A DNA stretch of 64,000 nucleotides from an uncultured Hyphomicrobiales bacterium (GTDB lineage Bacteria > Pseudomonadota > Alphaproteobacteria > Rhizobiales > Beijerinckiaceae): the NCBI GenBank assembly GCA_903847605.1, contig CAINED010000042.1, forward strand, positions 1 through 64,000, written 5' to 3'. The notes beneath the pieces are model-generated. The model saw only the letters and a program-made list of their open reading frames with translations. It did not search any database and had not been told where the DNA came from. Positions 28,493 to 37,939 of this stretch are shown here, piece by piece. Every line of letters begins with the position of its first letter. The stretch's first letter is position 1. The position numbers and the translations under genes were made by a program.

Positions 28493-28530
28493 CTCCCGCT
28501 ATTAGTTTCACTTGAAACTAATAGCGGGAG
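28493..28530. promoter_or_regulatory. perfect palindromic operator candidate upstream of VOC gene
   Basis: CTCCCGCTATTAGTTTCA-ct-TGAAACTAATAGCGGGAG, 18-bp perfect arms, 2-nt centre. Confidence 0.7.
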
Positions 28531-28568
28531 TGGATGTCGGTTCGATTGATCCAGGTCAATTCGCCCAT

Positions 28569-28594
28569 GAAAAAGGCCGCCTCGGCGGCGGCCC
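28569..28594 (-). terminator. Rho-independent terminator of the kor operon
   Basis: Minus strand GGCCGCC-gccga-GGCGGCC-TTTTT, about 26 nt after the korB stop. Confidence 0.75.
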
Positions 28595-28619
28595 TTCCGG
28601 GAGGAGAACGCGAAAAGTG

Positions 28620-29675
28620 TCAGCGCAAGGCCGCATTCAGCCGGTCGAGAATGGCCTGGCCCGGGCTCAATTCTGGGGCATTCAATGTGTTGAGCGGGGC
28701 GTCCACCGTGCCGAGATGGGCGTGGAGATCGACCGGTTCCTCGTCGATATAGAGAAGCCCGGTGACGATTTCGCCCGCCGCCTTGTGCTTATGGATGGCG
28801 GCCATCGCCGCGCCGCGGTCGTGCACGTTGTGGCTCGCGTCAATTTTGCGCAGCATGATCTGTGAGCCATCATGCAGCTTGACGATTTCGGATTCGCCCT
28901 CGCCATATTCGGCGGTGATCGGCGCGCGCGGCGTGATGAAGTCGAGCGCGTTCAAGGCAGCATTATGCGCGCGGACATAGTCGAAGCTTTTGGTCGAACC
29001 CTCGTGATTGTTGAAGGCGACGCAGGGTGAAATGCAATCGATGAAGGCCGCGCCCTTGTGTTCGATGGCCGCCTTGATCAGCGGAACCAATTGGCCCTTA
29101 TCGCCCGAGAAAGAGCGCGCCACGAAGGTCGCGCCGAGTTCGATCGCCATCGAAACCATGTCGATCGGCGAATCCGTGTTGACGACGCCGCGCTTGTTCT
29201 TGGAACCCTTGTCCGATGTCGCGGAGAACTGGCCTTTGGTCAGGCCGTAAACGCCGTTATTCTCGACGATATAGACCATGTTGACGCCGCGCCGCATGGA
29301 ATGAGCGAACTGGCCGATGCCGATTGAGGCGCTGTCGCCGTCGCCCGATACGCCGAGATAGATGAGATCGCGGTTGGCGAGGTTCGCGCCCGTCAGCACG
29401 GAAGGCATGCGGCCGTGAACGGAGTTGAACCCGTGTGAAGCGCCGAGAAAATAGGTCGGGGTTTTGGACGAACAGCCGATGCCCGAAAGTTTCGCAATGC
29501 GATGCGGCGGCAGGCTCAATTCGTAAACGGCTTTGATTATGGCCGCTGAAATGGAGTCGTGCCCACAGCCCGCGCACAGCGTCGAAATCGCCCCTTCGTA
29601 GTCGCGATGCGAAAAGCCGAGATCATTGGTCTCGATCGCGGGGTGACGGAATTTTGGTTTCGGAAGGAAGCTCAT
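28620..29675 (-). CDS. korB: 2-oxoacid:ferredoxin/NADP oxidoreductase beta subunit (KorB-like)
   Basis: LCAGCGHDSISAAI; GVSGDGDSASIGIGQFAHSMRR TPP-binding; start MSFLPKPKF at 29675. Confidence 0.9.
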   Translation of the reverse strand: MSFLPKPKFRHPAIETNDLGFSHRDYEGAISTLCAGCGHDSISAAIIKAVYELSLPPHRIAKLSGIGCSSKTPTYFLGASHGFNSVHGRMPSVLTGANLANRDLIYLGVSGDGDSASIGIGQFAHSMRRGVNMVYIVENNGVYGLTKGQFSATSDKGSKNKRGVVNTDSPIDMVSMAIELGATFVARSFSGDKGQLVPLIKAAIEHKGAAFIDCISPCVAFNNHEGSTKSFDYVRAHNAALNALDFITPRAPITAEYGEGESEIVKLHDGSQIMLRKIDASHNVHDRGAAMAAIHKHKAAGEIVTGLLYIDEEPVDLHAHLGTVDAPLNTLNAPELSPGQAILDRLNAALR

Positions 29676-31507
29676 CCAATTGTCTCCTTGCGGCCGCCGC
29701 CGGTCGCCGTGTTGATGGCTTCGCCAATCGCCTTGCGAATGAAGCGGGCCGTGATGGGTGTGCCGTCGTAATGCAGAATCGGCGTCAGTTGCGCCGGATC
29801 GATGCCGCATTCGACCATGAGCAGCGTGCGCAATTGCGCGTCGCGATTCTGTTCCACGACGAAGACACGATCATGCTCGGCGATGAAGTCGTTCACTTCG
29901 TTCGCAAAGGGGAAAGCGCGAACGCGCAGGCCATCGACATGCACGCCATCCTTTTCGAGCAGGTCGAGCGCCTCGTCCATCGAGGGTCCGGTCGAGCCGT
30001 AGTAGATGACGCCGAGATCGGTCTTGCGCGAAGCCTTACGTTGAACCGGCGCAGGCGCGAACTTCTTCGCCGTGTCGAATTTCTTCAGCAGGCGTTCCAT
30101 GTTGCGAACATAGGGCGCGCCTAGTTCGGTATAGCGTGCGTATTCGTCCTTGGTCGTGCCGCGCGTGAAGAAGGCGCCGCGCTTGGGATGCGTGCCGGGA
30201 TAAGTGCGATAGGGAATGCCGTCGCCGTCGACATCGAGATAGCGCCCGAATTCCTTGCCGGCCTCCAGTTCCTCGGCAGTCATCACCTTGCCGCGATCGA
30301 GTTGCCGGCTGTCGTCCCACTTGAGCGGCTTGCAGAGCCGGTGGTTCGAGCCGATGTCGAGATCGAGCAGCACGAAGACAGGTGTCTGGAAACGGTCGGC
30401 GAGATCGAAAGCCTGCGCGCCCATTTCGAAACATTCGAACGGGTCTTCCGGGAAGAGAACGATATGTTTGGTATCGCCGTGCGAGGCATAGGCGGCGATC
30501 AGCACATCCGATTGTTGCGTCCGTGTCGGCAAGCCGGTCGATGGACCGCCGCGCTGCACATCGAACACAACCGCCGGTATTTCGGCGAAATAGGCGAGGC
30601 CGAAGAATTCCTGCATCAGCGATATGCCGGGGCCTGAAGTCGCCGTGAACGAACGCGCGCCGTTCCAGCCTGCGCCGATCACCATGCCGATAGAAGCAAG
30701 TTCATCCTCGGCTTGCACGATGGCGAATTTCTTCTGGCCGGTATCCTTGTCGACCCGCAGGCGATGACAATAGGATGTGAAAGCCTCGGCCAGCGATGTC
30801 GACGGTGTGATCGGATACCACGCGCAGACCGTTGCGCCGCCATAGACTGCGCCAAGGCCCGCCGCCGCATTGCCCTCGATGAAGATATTGTCGCCGACGG
30901 CGTTGGCGCGTTTCACCCTGACGCCGATGGGGCATTCGAAATTCGCTCTCGCGTAGTCGTAGCCGATGTGCAGGGCTTCGTGGTTAGGCGCGATCAGCTT
31001 GTCCTTGCCCTTGAACTGTTCGCCGATGAGCTTTTCGACTTCGGCGATTTCGATGTCGAGCAGCGCAGCGAGCGCGCCGACATAGATGATGTTCTTGAAG
31101 AGCTGGCGTTGGCGCGGATCGGAATACCGTTTTAGGCAGAGTTCCGTCAGCGGCATGCCCAGAATCGTCAGATCGTCGCGGAACGCCGATTTCGGCACCG
31201 GGCGGGAAGAGTCGTAAAAGATATAGCCGCCGGGTTCGATGCCCTCGACGTCCTCGCCCCAGGTTTCCGGGTTCATCGCGACGAGCAGGTCGCAATTGCC
31301 GCGCGCGCCCATGTGGCCGGCTTCGCTGATGCGAACCTCGTACCACGTCGGCAAGCCCTGAATGTTCGAGGGGAAGATGTTGCGCGGCGATACCGGCACG
31401 CCCATGCGCATGATGGAACGCGCGAACAACTGATTGGCGCTCGCCGAGCCGGAACCGTTGACGTTGGCGAACCGGACGACGAAATCGTTTACGCTCTGGA
31501 TTGGCAT
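29672..31507 (-). CDS. korA: 2-oxoacid:ferredoxin/NADP oxidoreductase alpha (gamma-alpha fused) subunit (KorA-like)
   Basis: FVVRFANVNGSGSASANQLF gamma domain; TATSGPGISLMQEFFGLAYFAEIPAVVFDVQRGGPSTGLPTRTQQSD; ATGA overlap with korB. Confidence 0.9.
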   Translation of the reverse strand: MPIQSVNDFVVRFANVNGSGSASANQLFARSIMRMGVPVSPRNIFPSNIQGLPTWYEVRISEAGHMGARGNCDLLVAMNPETWGEDVEGIEPGGYIFYDSSRPVPKSAFRDDLTILGMPLTELCLKRYSDPRQRQLFKNIIYVGALAALLDIEIAEVEKLIGEQFKGKDKLIAPNHEALHIGYDYARANFECPIGVRVKRANAVGDNIFIEGNAAAGLGAVYGGATVCAWYPITPSTSLAEAFTSYCHRLRVDKDTGQKKFAIVQAEDELASIGMVIGAGWNGARSFTATSGPGISLMQEFFGLAYFAEIPAVVFDVQRGGPSTGLPTRTQQSDVLIAAYASHGDTKHIVLFPEDPFECFEMGAQAFDLADRFQTPVFVLLDLDIGSNHRLCKPLKWDDSRQLDRGKVMTAEELEAGKEFGRYLDVDGDGIPYRTYPGTHPKRGAFFTRGTTKDEYARYTELGAPYVRNMERLLKKFDTAKKFAPAPVQRKASRKTDLGVIYYGSTGPSMDEALDLLEKDGVHVDGLRVRAFPFANEVNDFIAEHDRVFVVEQNRDAQLRTLLMVECGIDPAQLTPILHYDGTPITARFIRKAIGEAINTATGGGRKETIG

Positions 31508-33282
31508 GCGCCCTCCGCATGTGTCATTTCTAGCGTGAATCTCTGCATGTCCCAGGCGCCGGTCGGGCAGCGTTCGGCGCAGAAGCCGCAGTGCAGGCAG
31601 ACATCCTCGTCCTTCGCCATGATGCGACCGGTCTTCAACGTGCCGGAGACATAGAGGTCTTGCGTTTTATTGCTCGCAGGAGCGGAGAGACGTGTTCGCA
31701 AGTCATCTTCATCGCCGTTCTCTGTGAAGGTGATGCAATCGACAGGGCAGATATCGACGCAGGCGTCGCATTCGATGCACAGGTTGTCCGCGAACACCGT
31801 CTGCACGTCGCAATTGAGGCATCGCTGCGCCTCCTTGAAGGCGAGGTTCGGGTCGAAGCCGAGTTCGACCTCGACCTTGATATCCTTCAGCGCAATCTCG
31901 GCGTCCTTCATCGGCACCTTGAAGCGCTTGTCGATTTCGATCTTGTTGTCGTAGCTCCACTCGTGAATGCCCATTTTCTGGCTCACGAGCGTCGTGTGCG
32001 GCGGCGGGCGATCCTTTACGTCTTCGCCGATGCAGTATTTGTGAATGGAGACCGCGGCTTCATGTCCGTGCGCAACGGCCCAGATGATGTTCTTGGGACC
32101 GAAAGCCGCATCGCCACCGAAGAACACGCCCGCGCGCGTCGATTGCATCGTGGTATGGTCGACGACGGGCATGTCCCATTTGTCGAAGTCGATGCCGAGA
32201 TCGCGCTCGATCCAGGGGAAAGAATTTTCCTGCCCGACCGCCATCAGCACGTCGTCGCATTCGATATGAATGTCGGGTTCGCCAGCATTGACGAGACGGC
32301 GCCGGCCCTTGTCGTCGTATTGGGCCGCGACCTTTTCGAAGACGACGCCGGTGAGCTTGCCGTTCTTGTGCGTGAATTCCTTTGGCACGAGGAAATTCAT
32401 GATCGGGATGCCCTCGTGCATCGCGTCTTCTTTTTCCCACGGGCTCGCCTTCATCTCCTCGAAGCCCGAGCGCACGATGACTTTCACATCCTTGCCGCCG
32501 AGACGCCGCGCCGAACGGCAGCAGTCCATCGCAGTGTTGCCGCCGCCAAGTACGATCACGCGCTCGCCGATCTTGTCGATATGGCCGAAAGCGATACTGG
32601 ACAGCCAGTCGATGCCGAGGTGGATATTCGCCGCGCCTTCCTTGCGGCCGGGCAGGTCGTCGAGGTCGCGCCCGCGCGGCGCGCCCGTCCCTACGAAGAC
32701 GGCGTCGTATCCCTCACCCAGAATTTTCTTCAGGCTGTCGATATTCGTACCGCCGCGAAAGTCGATGCCAAGGTTGAGGATGTAGCCCATTTCCTCATCG
32801 ATCACGCTTTCGGGCAGGCGAAATTTCGGGATCTGCGAGCGCATCATGCCGCCGGACAGCGGATCGCGATCGAAGATCGTGATCTCGTAGCCGAGGGGGG
32901 CAAGGTCACGGGCAACAGTCATCGAAGCCGGTCCCGCGCCAATGCACGCTATGCGTTTGCCATTGGACTTCGCGGCCCTTTGCGGCATGCGGGCGGTGAC
33001 GTCATCCTTGTAGTCGGCGGCGACGCGCTTGAGGCGGCAGATGGCGACAGGCTGTTCCTCGATGCGCCCGCGCCGGCAGGCCGGTTCGCACGGACGATCG
33101 CATGTGCGCCCGAGAATCCCCGGAAAAACGTTCGACTTCCAGTTGATCATATAAGCGTCGCTGTACCGGCCCGCCGCGATCAGCCGGATATATTCCGGCA
33201 CCGGCGTGTGGGCAGGACAGGCCCATTGGCAATCGACGACTTTATGGAAGTAATTCGGGTCGGCTATTTCGGTGGGTGTCAA
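31489..33282 (-). CDS. korC: GltD-like FAD/NAD(P) oxidoreductase fused to 2x[4Fe-4S] ferredoxin domain (KorC-like)
   Basis: GAGPASMTVARDLAPLGYEITIFD; CIECDACVDICP and CLHCGFCAERCP; probable TTG start at 33282 after GGGAGGAATAACT (ORF extends to 33429). Confidence 0.82.
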   Translation of the reverse strand: MTPTEIADPNYFHKVVDCQWACPAHTPVPEYIRLIAAGRYSDAYMINWKSNVFPGILGRTCDRPCEPACRRGRIEEQPVAICRLKRVAADYKDDVTARMPQRAAKSNGKRIACIGAGPASMTVARDLAPLGYEITIFDRDPLSGGMMRSQIPKFRLPESVIDEEMGYILNLGIDFRGGTNIDSLKKILGEGYDAVFVGTGAPRGRDLDDLPGRKEGAANIHLGIDWLSSIAFGHIDKIGERVIVLGGGNTAMDCCRSARRLGGKDVKVIVRSGFEEMKASPWEKEDAMHEGIPIMNFLVPKEFTHKNGKLTGVVFEKVAAQYDDKGRRRLVNAGEPDIHIECDDVLMAVGQENSFPWIERDLGIDFDKWDMPVVDHTTMQSTRAGVFFGGDAAFGPKNIIWAVAHGHEAAVSIHKYCIGEDVKDRPPPHTTLVSQKMGIHEWSYDNKIEIDKRFKVPMKDAEIALKDIKVEVELGFDPNLAFKEAQRCLNCDVQTVFADNLCIECDACVDICPVDCITFTENGDEDDLRTRLSAPASNKTQDLYVSGTLKTGRIMAKDEDVCLHCGFCAERCPTGAWDMQRFTLEMTHAEGACQSRA

Positions 33283-33668
33283 AGTTATTCCTCCCGGCGC
33301 AAATCGGATTTTCCCCTTCCGACATGCGCGCGCCATACCATCCTTCTGAACTGCCGGCAGGCAGGGCAAAAAGCGGCATGTGCGAACGTGAGACAGGTTT
33401 CCGCTGCCGTCAAGCGATCCTGTGGGCAATCACCTGTTTGTCGAGATTAATTTGAGATCAAGGCGATCTACAGAATGCAACATCCCTTGAAATTCGAAGC
33501 AAATTACGCTGCGATGCAATCAAAAATGCTGCAAAGCAATACGGACTGGCGACATTCGGCCATAATCCCCTGCCGCAAATGATCTGCATGCGGTACACTG
33601 ACGCTCATGCAGGCCTGCCGCATCGACAAGCATATGCGGGTGAGAGCCTTTGCTTGGGAGGAAATGCC

Positions 33669-34685
33669 ATGAAGGCTCTTGTTCTGTCCTGGCCGGTACG
33701 CCGGGAACACGCAAAGGTCAGGCGCAGCCTGCGCTGGCTGGCAATGTCGCTCGCATTTGGCGGATTGGCAGCAGGCGCGCCGGCTCTTGCGCAAACCTAT
33801 CCTGCGAAGACCATACGTTTCATCTCGCCCGGGACGCCCGGCAGCACGACCGATATCATGCCGCGCCTTCTGGCGCCTGAACTCGGACGCCGGCTCGGCG
33901 CGACTGTTTACGTCGACAACAAGGCCGGCGGAAGCGGCATGATTTCCGCCCAGGCCATGGCCGCTGCGCCGGCCGATGGCGCGACGCTCTATCTTTCGAC
34001 GGTCGGATCGCTCTGCATCGCCCCGCATGTGCTGGCGGGATTTCCGCTCGACCTGAAGGATTACCTGCCGATCTCGCTGACGGCGTCCTTGCCGCTCATT
34101 CTCGTCGTGAATCCGAAACTGCCCGTGCGCAGCGTGCAGGAATTTGCCGCATGGATGAAAGCCAATCCCGACAGGGCGACCTACGGCTCAGCCGGCGCAG
34201 GCTCTACCTCGGCGATTGCCGCCGCCGTCTTCGGCAAGGCTGCGGGCGCCAATGTCATCCACGTCCCGTTTCGCACCATGCAGCTTGCTGCTGACTCGAT
34301 CATCAAGGGCGAACTGACCTTTCTCGTCTCGGATATCGGAGTCATCGCCGCCAAGGTCAAGGAAGGCGCGCTACGCCCGCTAGCTGCCTCCACGGCGAAA
34401 CGTTCCGCCTTGATGCCGGATGTGCCGACATTCGCCGAGAGCGGTTACCCGATGGACATCACGCTCTGGTATGCGGTCTTCATGAAGACCGGCACGCCCG
34501 CGCCGCTTGCGGAACGCATGATCAATGAGCTTTCTTCCATCATGGCGACACCGGAGATCGAAGCGAAATGGCGCGACCTCGGCCTTGAGACGGGAAAGTT
34601 GCATGGCGCGGAGTTTGCCAAATACTATCAGGCCGAGTGCAAGCGCTGGGCCGAGATATTGCCCCCGCTCGGCATCAAGGAATAA
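33669..34685 (+). CDS. Bug-family (TctC) solute-binding protein
   Basis: Signal peptide; TYPAKTIRFISPGTPGSTTDIMPRLLAPELGRRLGATVYVDNKAGGSGMISAQAMAAAPADGAT. Confidence 0.88.
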   Translation: MKALVLSWPVRREHAKVRRSLRWLAMSLAFGGLAAGAPALAQTYPAKTIRFISPGTPGSTTDIMPRLLAPELGRRLGATVYVDNKAGGSGMISAQAMAAAPADGATLYLSTVGSLCIAPHVLAGFPLDLKDYLPISLTASLPLILVVNPKLPVRSVQEFAAWMKANPDRATYGSAGAGSTSAIAAAVFGKAAGANVIHVPFRTMQLAADSIIKGELTFLVSDIGVIAAKVKEGALRPLAASTAKRSALMPDVPTFAESGYPMDITLWYAVFMKTGTPAPLAERMINELSSIMATPEIEAKWRDLGLETGKLHGAEFAKYYQAECKRWAEILPPLGIKE

Positions 34686-34715
34686 AATATCCCGACAAGA
34701 GAAGCCGAAGGCTCG

Positions 34716-35582
34716 ATGGAGGAAACCTTGGTCGAATTCACCAAACTCTCGAAGCACACGGGCGTCGAGGTTCACGGTGTGGATTTGCGCGACGAACTCC
34801 CGTCCTCGACGATCGCCGAACTGCGCCGCCTCTTCGTCGAGAATTGTGTCATTCTCTTTCGCAGCCAGACGCTGACGCAGGAACAGCTTGTGCGCGCGAC
34901 CGGCTTCTTCGGCGAAGTTGCGAACTACGACAGGCCGCTGGATTTGCAGACAGAGCAGCAGAAGCGCCAGCTTCCGCAGGTGATGCTCATCACCAACATC
35001 CGCGAGGACGGCAAACCCATCGGCGCGCTGCCGGATGGGGAGATGTGGTTTCACCACGACATGATTCACAACGAACGGCCGCACAAGGCGACAATGCTCT
35101 ATTCCATCGAGATTCCCACCTGGGGCGGCAACACCGTCTTCTCAAATCTCTATGCCGCTTATAACGAGATGCCCGCCGATCTTCGCAGCAAGCTGGAAGG
35201 CCGCATGGCGCTCAACGCCTTCAACTACGGTGCGCGCTTCAAGGGCGACCCGGAAGCGATGAAGACGCGCAAGCAGGCGATCCACCCCGCCATTCGTGTG
35301 CACGAAGAGACCGGACGCAAGGCTGTCTATGTCGACCGCCTGATGACGCAGCAGCTTATCGGCCTTCCCGACGATGAAAGCGAAGCCGTGCTCGAACGCG
35401 TCTTCGATTTCATCGAGCGCGAGGAGTTCTGCTACGAGCACGCCTGGCGCAAGGGCGACGTTCTCCTGTGGGACAACCGTTCCTCCATCCACGCGCGCCG
35501 CGATTTCCCCGCTGACCAGATTCGTCTGATGTGGCGCACGACACTTGTGGGCGCGCCCGTCAAAGTCGCTGAACCGGCATAA
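34716..35582 (+). CDS. TauD/TfdA-family Fe(II)/2-oxoglutarate dioxygenase, tandem copy 1
   Basis: WFHHDMIH (HxD) and SIHARRDFP distal His, LMWRTTL. Confidence 0.9.
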   Translation: MEETLVEFTKLSKHTGVEVHGVDLRDELPSSTIAELRRLFVENCVILFRSQTLTQEQLVRATGFFGEVANYDRPLDLQTEQQKRQLPQVMLITNIREDGKPIGALPDGEMWFHHDMIHNERPHKATMLYSIEIPTWGGNTVFSNLYAAYNEMPADLRSKLEGRMALNAFNYGARFKGDPEAMKTRKQAIHPAIRVHEETGRKAVYVDRLMTQQLIGLPDDESEAVLERVFDFIEREEFCYEHAWRKGDVLLWDNRSSIHARRDFPADQIRLMWRTTLVGAPVKVAEPA

Positions 35583-35599
35583 GATTCGGAAGAGATCCA

Positions 35600-36460
35600 A
35601 TGGTCGAATACAGAAAGCTCTCCGAGCACACGGGCGCGGAAATCCTCGGCGTCGATCTCTCGAAGCCGCAGCCGCGCGACATTGTCGAAGACATCAAGCG
35701 CGTCTTCGCCGAGCGCTGTGTCGTCATCTTTCGAGATCAGAAACTCACGCAGCCGCAACTCGTTGCGGCCAGCGCGCTCTTCGGCGAGCCCGGCCAATAC
35801 GATCTGCCTGTGGAACACCGAACCGAGGAAGAACTGAAACAATTGCCGCAGATCATGATGATCACCAACATCCGCAAGGACGGCAAGCCGATCGGGGCGC
35901 TGCCGGACGGCGAGATGTGGTTTCATCACGACATGATTCACAGCCAGAACCCGCACAAGGCGACGCTGCTTTATGCGATCGAGATTCCCTCCTGGGGCGG
36001 CGAAACCGTATTCGCCAATCTCTTCGCCGCCTACGACGATCTCCCCCAAGAGATGAAGAACAGGCTCGAAGGGCGCATGGCGCTGAATGCATTTAATTAC
36101 GGCGCGCAATTCCGGGGCGATCCCAATGCTGCCTCCACGCGCCGGCAGGCGGTCCATCCGGCGATCCGTGTTCACGAAGAGACCGGGCGCAAGGCGATCT
36201 ACATGGATCGGCTGATGACGCATTCCATCGTCGGCCTGCCGCAGGAGGAAAGCGACGAACTGCTCGCGTTCATCTTCGATCACATCGAGCAGGAAAAATT
36301 TACCTACGAGCACAAGTGGCGCAAGGGCGATCTCGTCATGTGGGACAATCGCTCCTCAATTCATGCGCGCAAGGATTTTCCAGCCGGCGAAGTGCGATTG
36401 ATGTGGCGCACGACATTGCTGGGCGAGGCCGCGCCGGCGAGAAGCGTTGCGGCAGGATAG
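35600..36460 (+). CDS. TauD/TfdA-family Fe(II)/2-oxoglutarate dioxygenase, tandem copy 2
   Basis: WFHHDMIH and SIHARKDFP, LMWRTTLLG. Confidence 0.9.
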   Translation: MVEYRKLSEHTGAEILGVDLSKPQPRDIVEDIKRVFAERCVVIFRDQKLTQPQLVAASALFGEPGQYDLPVEHRTEEELKQLPQIMMITNIRKDGKPIGALPDGEMWFHHDMIHSQNPHKATLLYAIEIPSWGGETVFANLFAAYDDLPQEMKNRLEGRMALNAFNYGAQFRGDPNAASTRRQAVHPAIRVHEETGRKAIYMDRLMTHSIVGLPQEESDELLAFIFDHIEQEKFTYEHKWRKGDLVMWDNRSSIHARKDFPAGEVRLMWRTTLLGEAAPARSVAAG

Positions 36461-36461
36461 A

Positions 36462-37331
36462 TCAATTCGCGAAAACCGCCCGCAGAAATTCCGTCGCGCC
36501 GCTTATGGAGGCTTGCGTCGCCGAAAAATTTGCAGGGTTCGATTGCCGTCGTGCGCCGGGATCGTCGAAACTGTGCGTCGCACCGGGATAGATCGCGATA
36601 TTGATCGCGCCGCCCTGCATCTGGGAAGCTCGCGCAAACCTCTCGCAACGGGTTGCGGAGACTTCTTCGTCAGCTTCGCCAGCGAACACTTGAATTGGCG
36701 CATGCGGAATGTATCGCCGGTCGAACCGGTTGTGCAGACCGCACGCCGGGTAGAATGAAAGGCCGCCGCGAAATCCTTCGCCCGGTCTGAAGCCATTGGC
36801 AGCGAGGACTACGTCGGACATCGCCGCGATTGTCGCGCTGCCGCCGTTCGACCATCCCATCAGGGCGATCTTTTGCCCATCGATATCCGCACGTGTTCGC
36901 AGATAGCGCAATGCGCCATAGGCGTCGAGCGGCCGTACCGTCACTTCATTCACGGCGTCCGGTCTGTCCTGATATGAGAAGCGCGGGAAGCCGGTGGGGT
37001 ATCCGCGTGGGCCGAAGCCGTCGACCATCAAAGCGGCGTAGCCTTGCGACGCCCAGTATTGACCCCAGAATTTGTGACGTTGAGTCAGGGTTGCGGCGTC
37101 GTATCGTCCGCGCGCGAGGCTCGAATAGGCGCCTGCCCGCCCGTGCATGAGGACGACGGCCGGCGACCGGTCCCGTTGCCCTTGCAGGCGAAACAGGTAG
37201 CCGACCAGAATTGTCCCATCGAGACTCTGAAACTGGAGAGTTTCCGGCGCTGCGCCGATTTGTGCCGTAACTGGTCCGGAATGAAGCATTGCGCCCAAGG
37301 CGGCACTGGCTGCTGCGATCATGACACGCAT
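36462..37331 (-). CDS. secreted dienelactone hydrolase-family alpha/beta hydrolase
   Basis: Signal peptide MRVMIAAASAALGAMLHSGPVTA; VVLMHGRAG, GWSNGGS nucleophile elbow, ATHSFDDPGAR. Confidence 0.82.
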   Translation of the reverse strand: MRVMIAAASAALGAMLHSGPVTAQIGAAPETLQFQSLDGTILVGYLFRLQGQRDRSPAVVLMHGRAGAYSSLARGRYDAATLTQRHKFWGQYWASQGYAALMVDGFGPRGYPTGFPRFSYQDRPDAVNEVTVRPLDAYGALRYLRTRADIDGQKIALMGWSNGGSATIAAMSDVVLAANGFRPGEGFRGGLSFYPACGLHNRFDRRYIPHAPIQVFAGEADEEVSATRCERFARASQMQGGAINIAIYPGATHSFDDPGARRQSNPANFSATQASISGATEFLRAVFAN

Positions 37332-37441
37332 CTGTAGCCCCTTTACTGGATCGGCTATCCTTGATCTTTTTTCCATGAGAACGGTGTGACCAATCGCACA
37401 AGGCGAGTTGCAACGGCGGACGGCAAATGCAGGAGAACCAT

Positions 37442-37939
37442 ATGGCGAGCGAAGTGGATTTCGATTTCTCGGCAGACGTGATCATGGCTGGCGGCGATGC
37501 CGCCGAACGCAACTGGGCGCTCTTACGCAGGCACATGGTGGCCGAATGGTCCTGCGATCTCGATGCGACGATGGCGACGATGACGCGCAACGGTCCCTTC
37601 CAGATCATGCACGCCACCGGTCTGCATATACGCGGATGGGACAATGTGCGCGCCTTTTATTCCGAGCGGATGAATACCTTTCAGGGTCAGGGCTTTTATG
37701 CCCATCGCCTTGTCGTTTCCGAGAAAGCTATCGTCGGCACGGGCTATTTCAGTGGCACGCCGAGCGGTGTCTTCTTCGGCACACAGACGAGTGGCAAGAC
37801 ATTGTGCCTGCCGATGACCGTGTGGATCTATTTCGAGGATGGGCTGATCAAGGGTGAGGCCGCCTATCTCGACGGACTCGAATTGCAGCGGCAAATCCGT
37901 GAGGGTTCGCAAATCGATCGCAATACACCGGTTTATTGA
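37442..37939 (+). CDS. SnoaL-like/NTF2-fold protein
   Basis: HMVAEWSCDLDATMATMTRNGPFQIMHATGLHIRGWDNVRAFYSERM. Confidence 0.7.
   Translation: MASEVDFDFSADVIMAGGDAAERNWALLRRHMVAEWSCDLDATMATMTRNGPFQIMHATGLHIRGWDNVRAFYSERMNTFQGQGFYAHRLVVSEKAIVGTGYFSGTPSGVFFGTQTSGKTLCLPMTVWIYFEDGLIKGEAAYLDGLELQRQIREGSQIDRNTPVY

Noticed and set aside
31591-33450. 619-aa plus-strand ORF
   Set aside because: Antisense to korC, which has clear FAD and 4Fe-4S motifs; shadow ORF.
36460-36462. Possible fused transcript where TauD and dienelactone hydrolase genes meet
   Set aside because: They are simply convergent genes with 1 nt between stop codons; no special structure seen.
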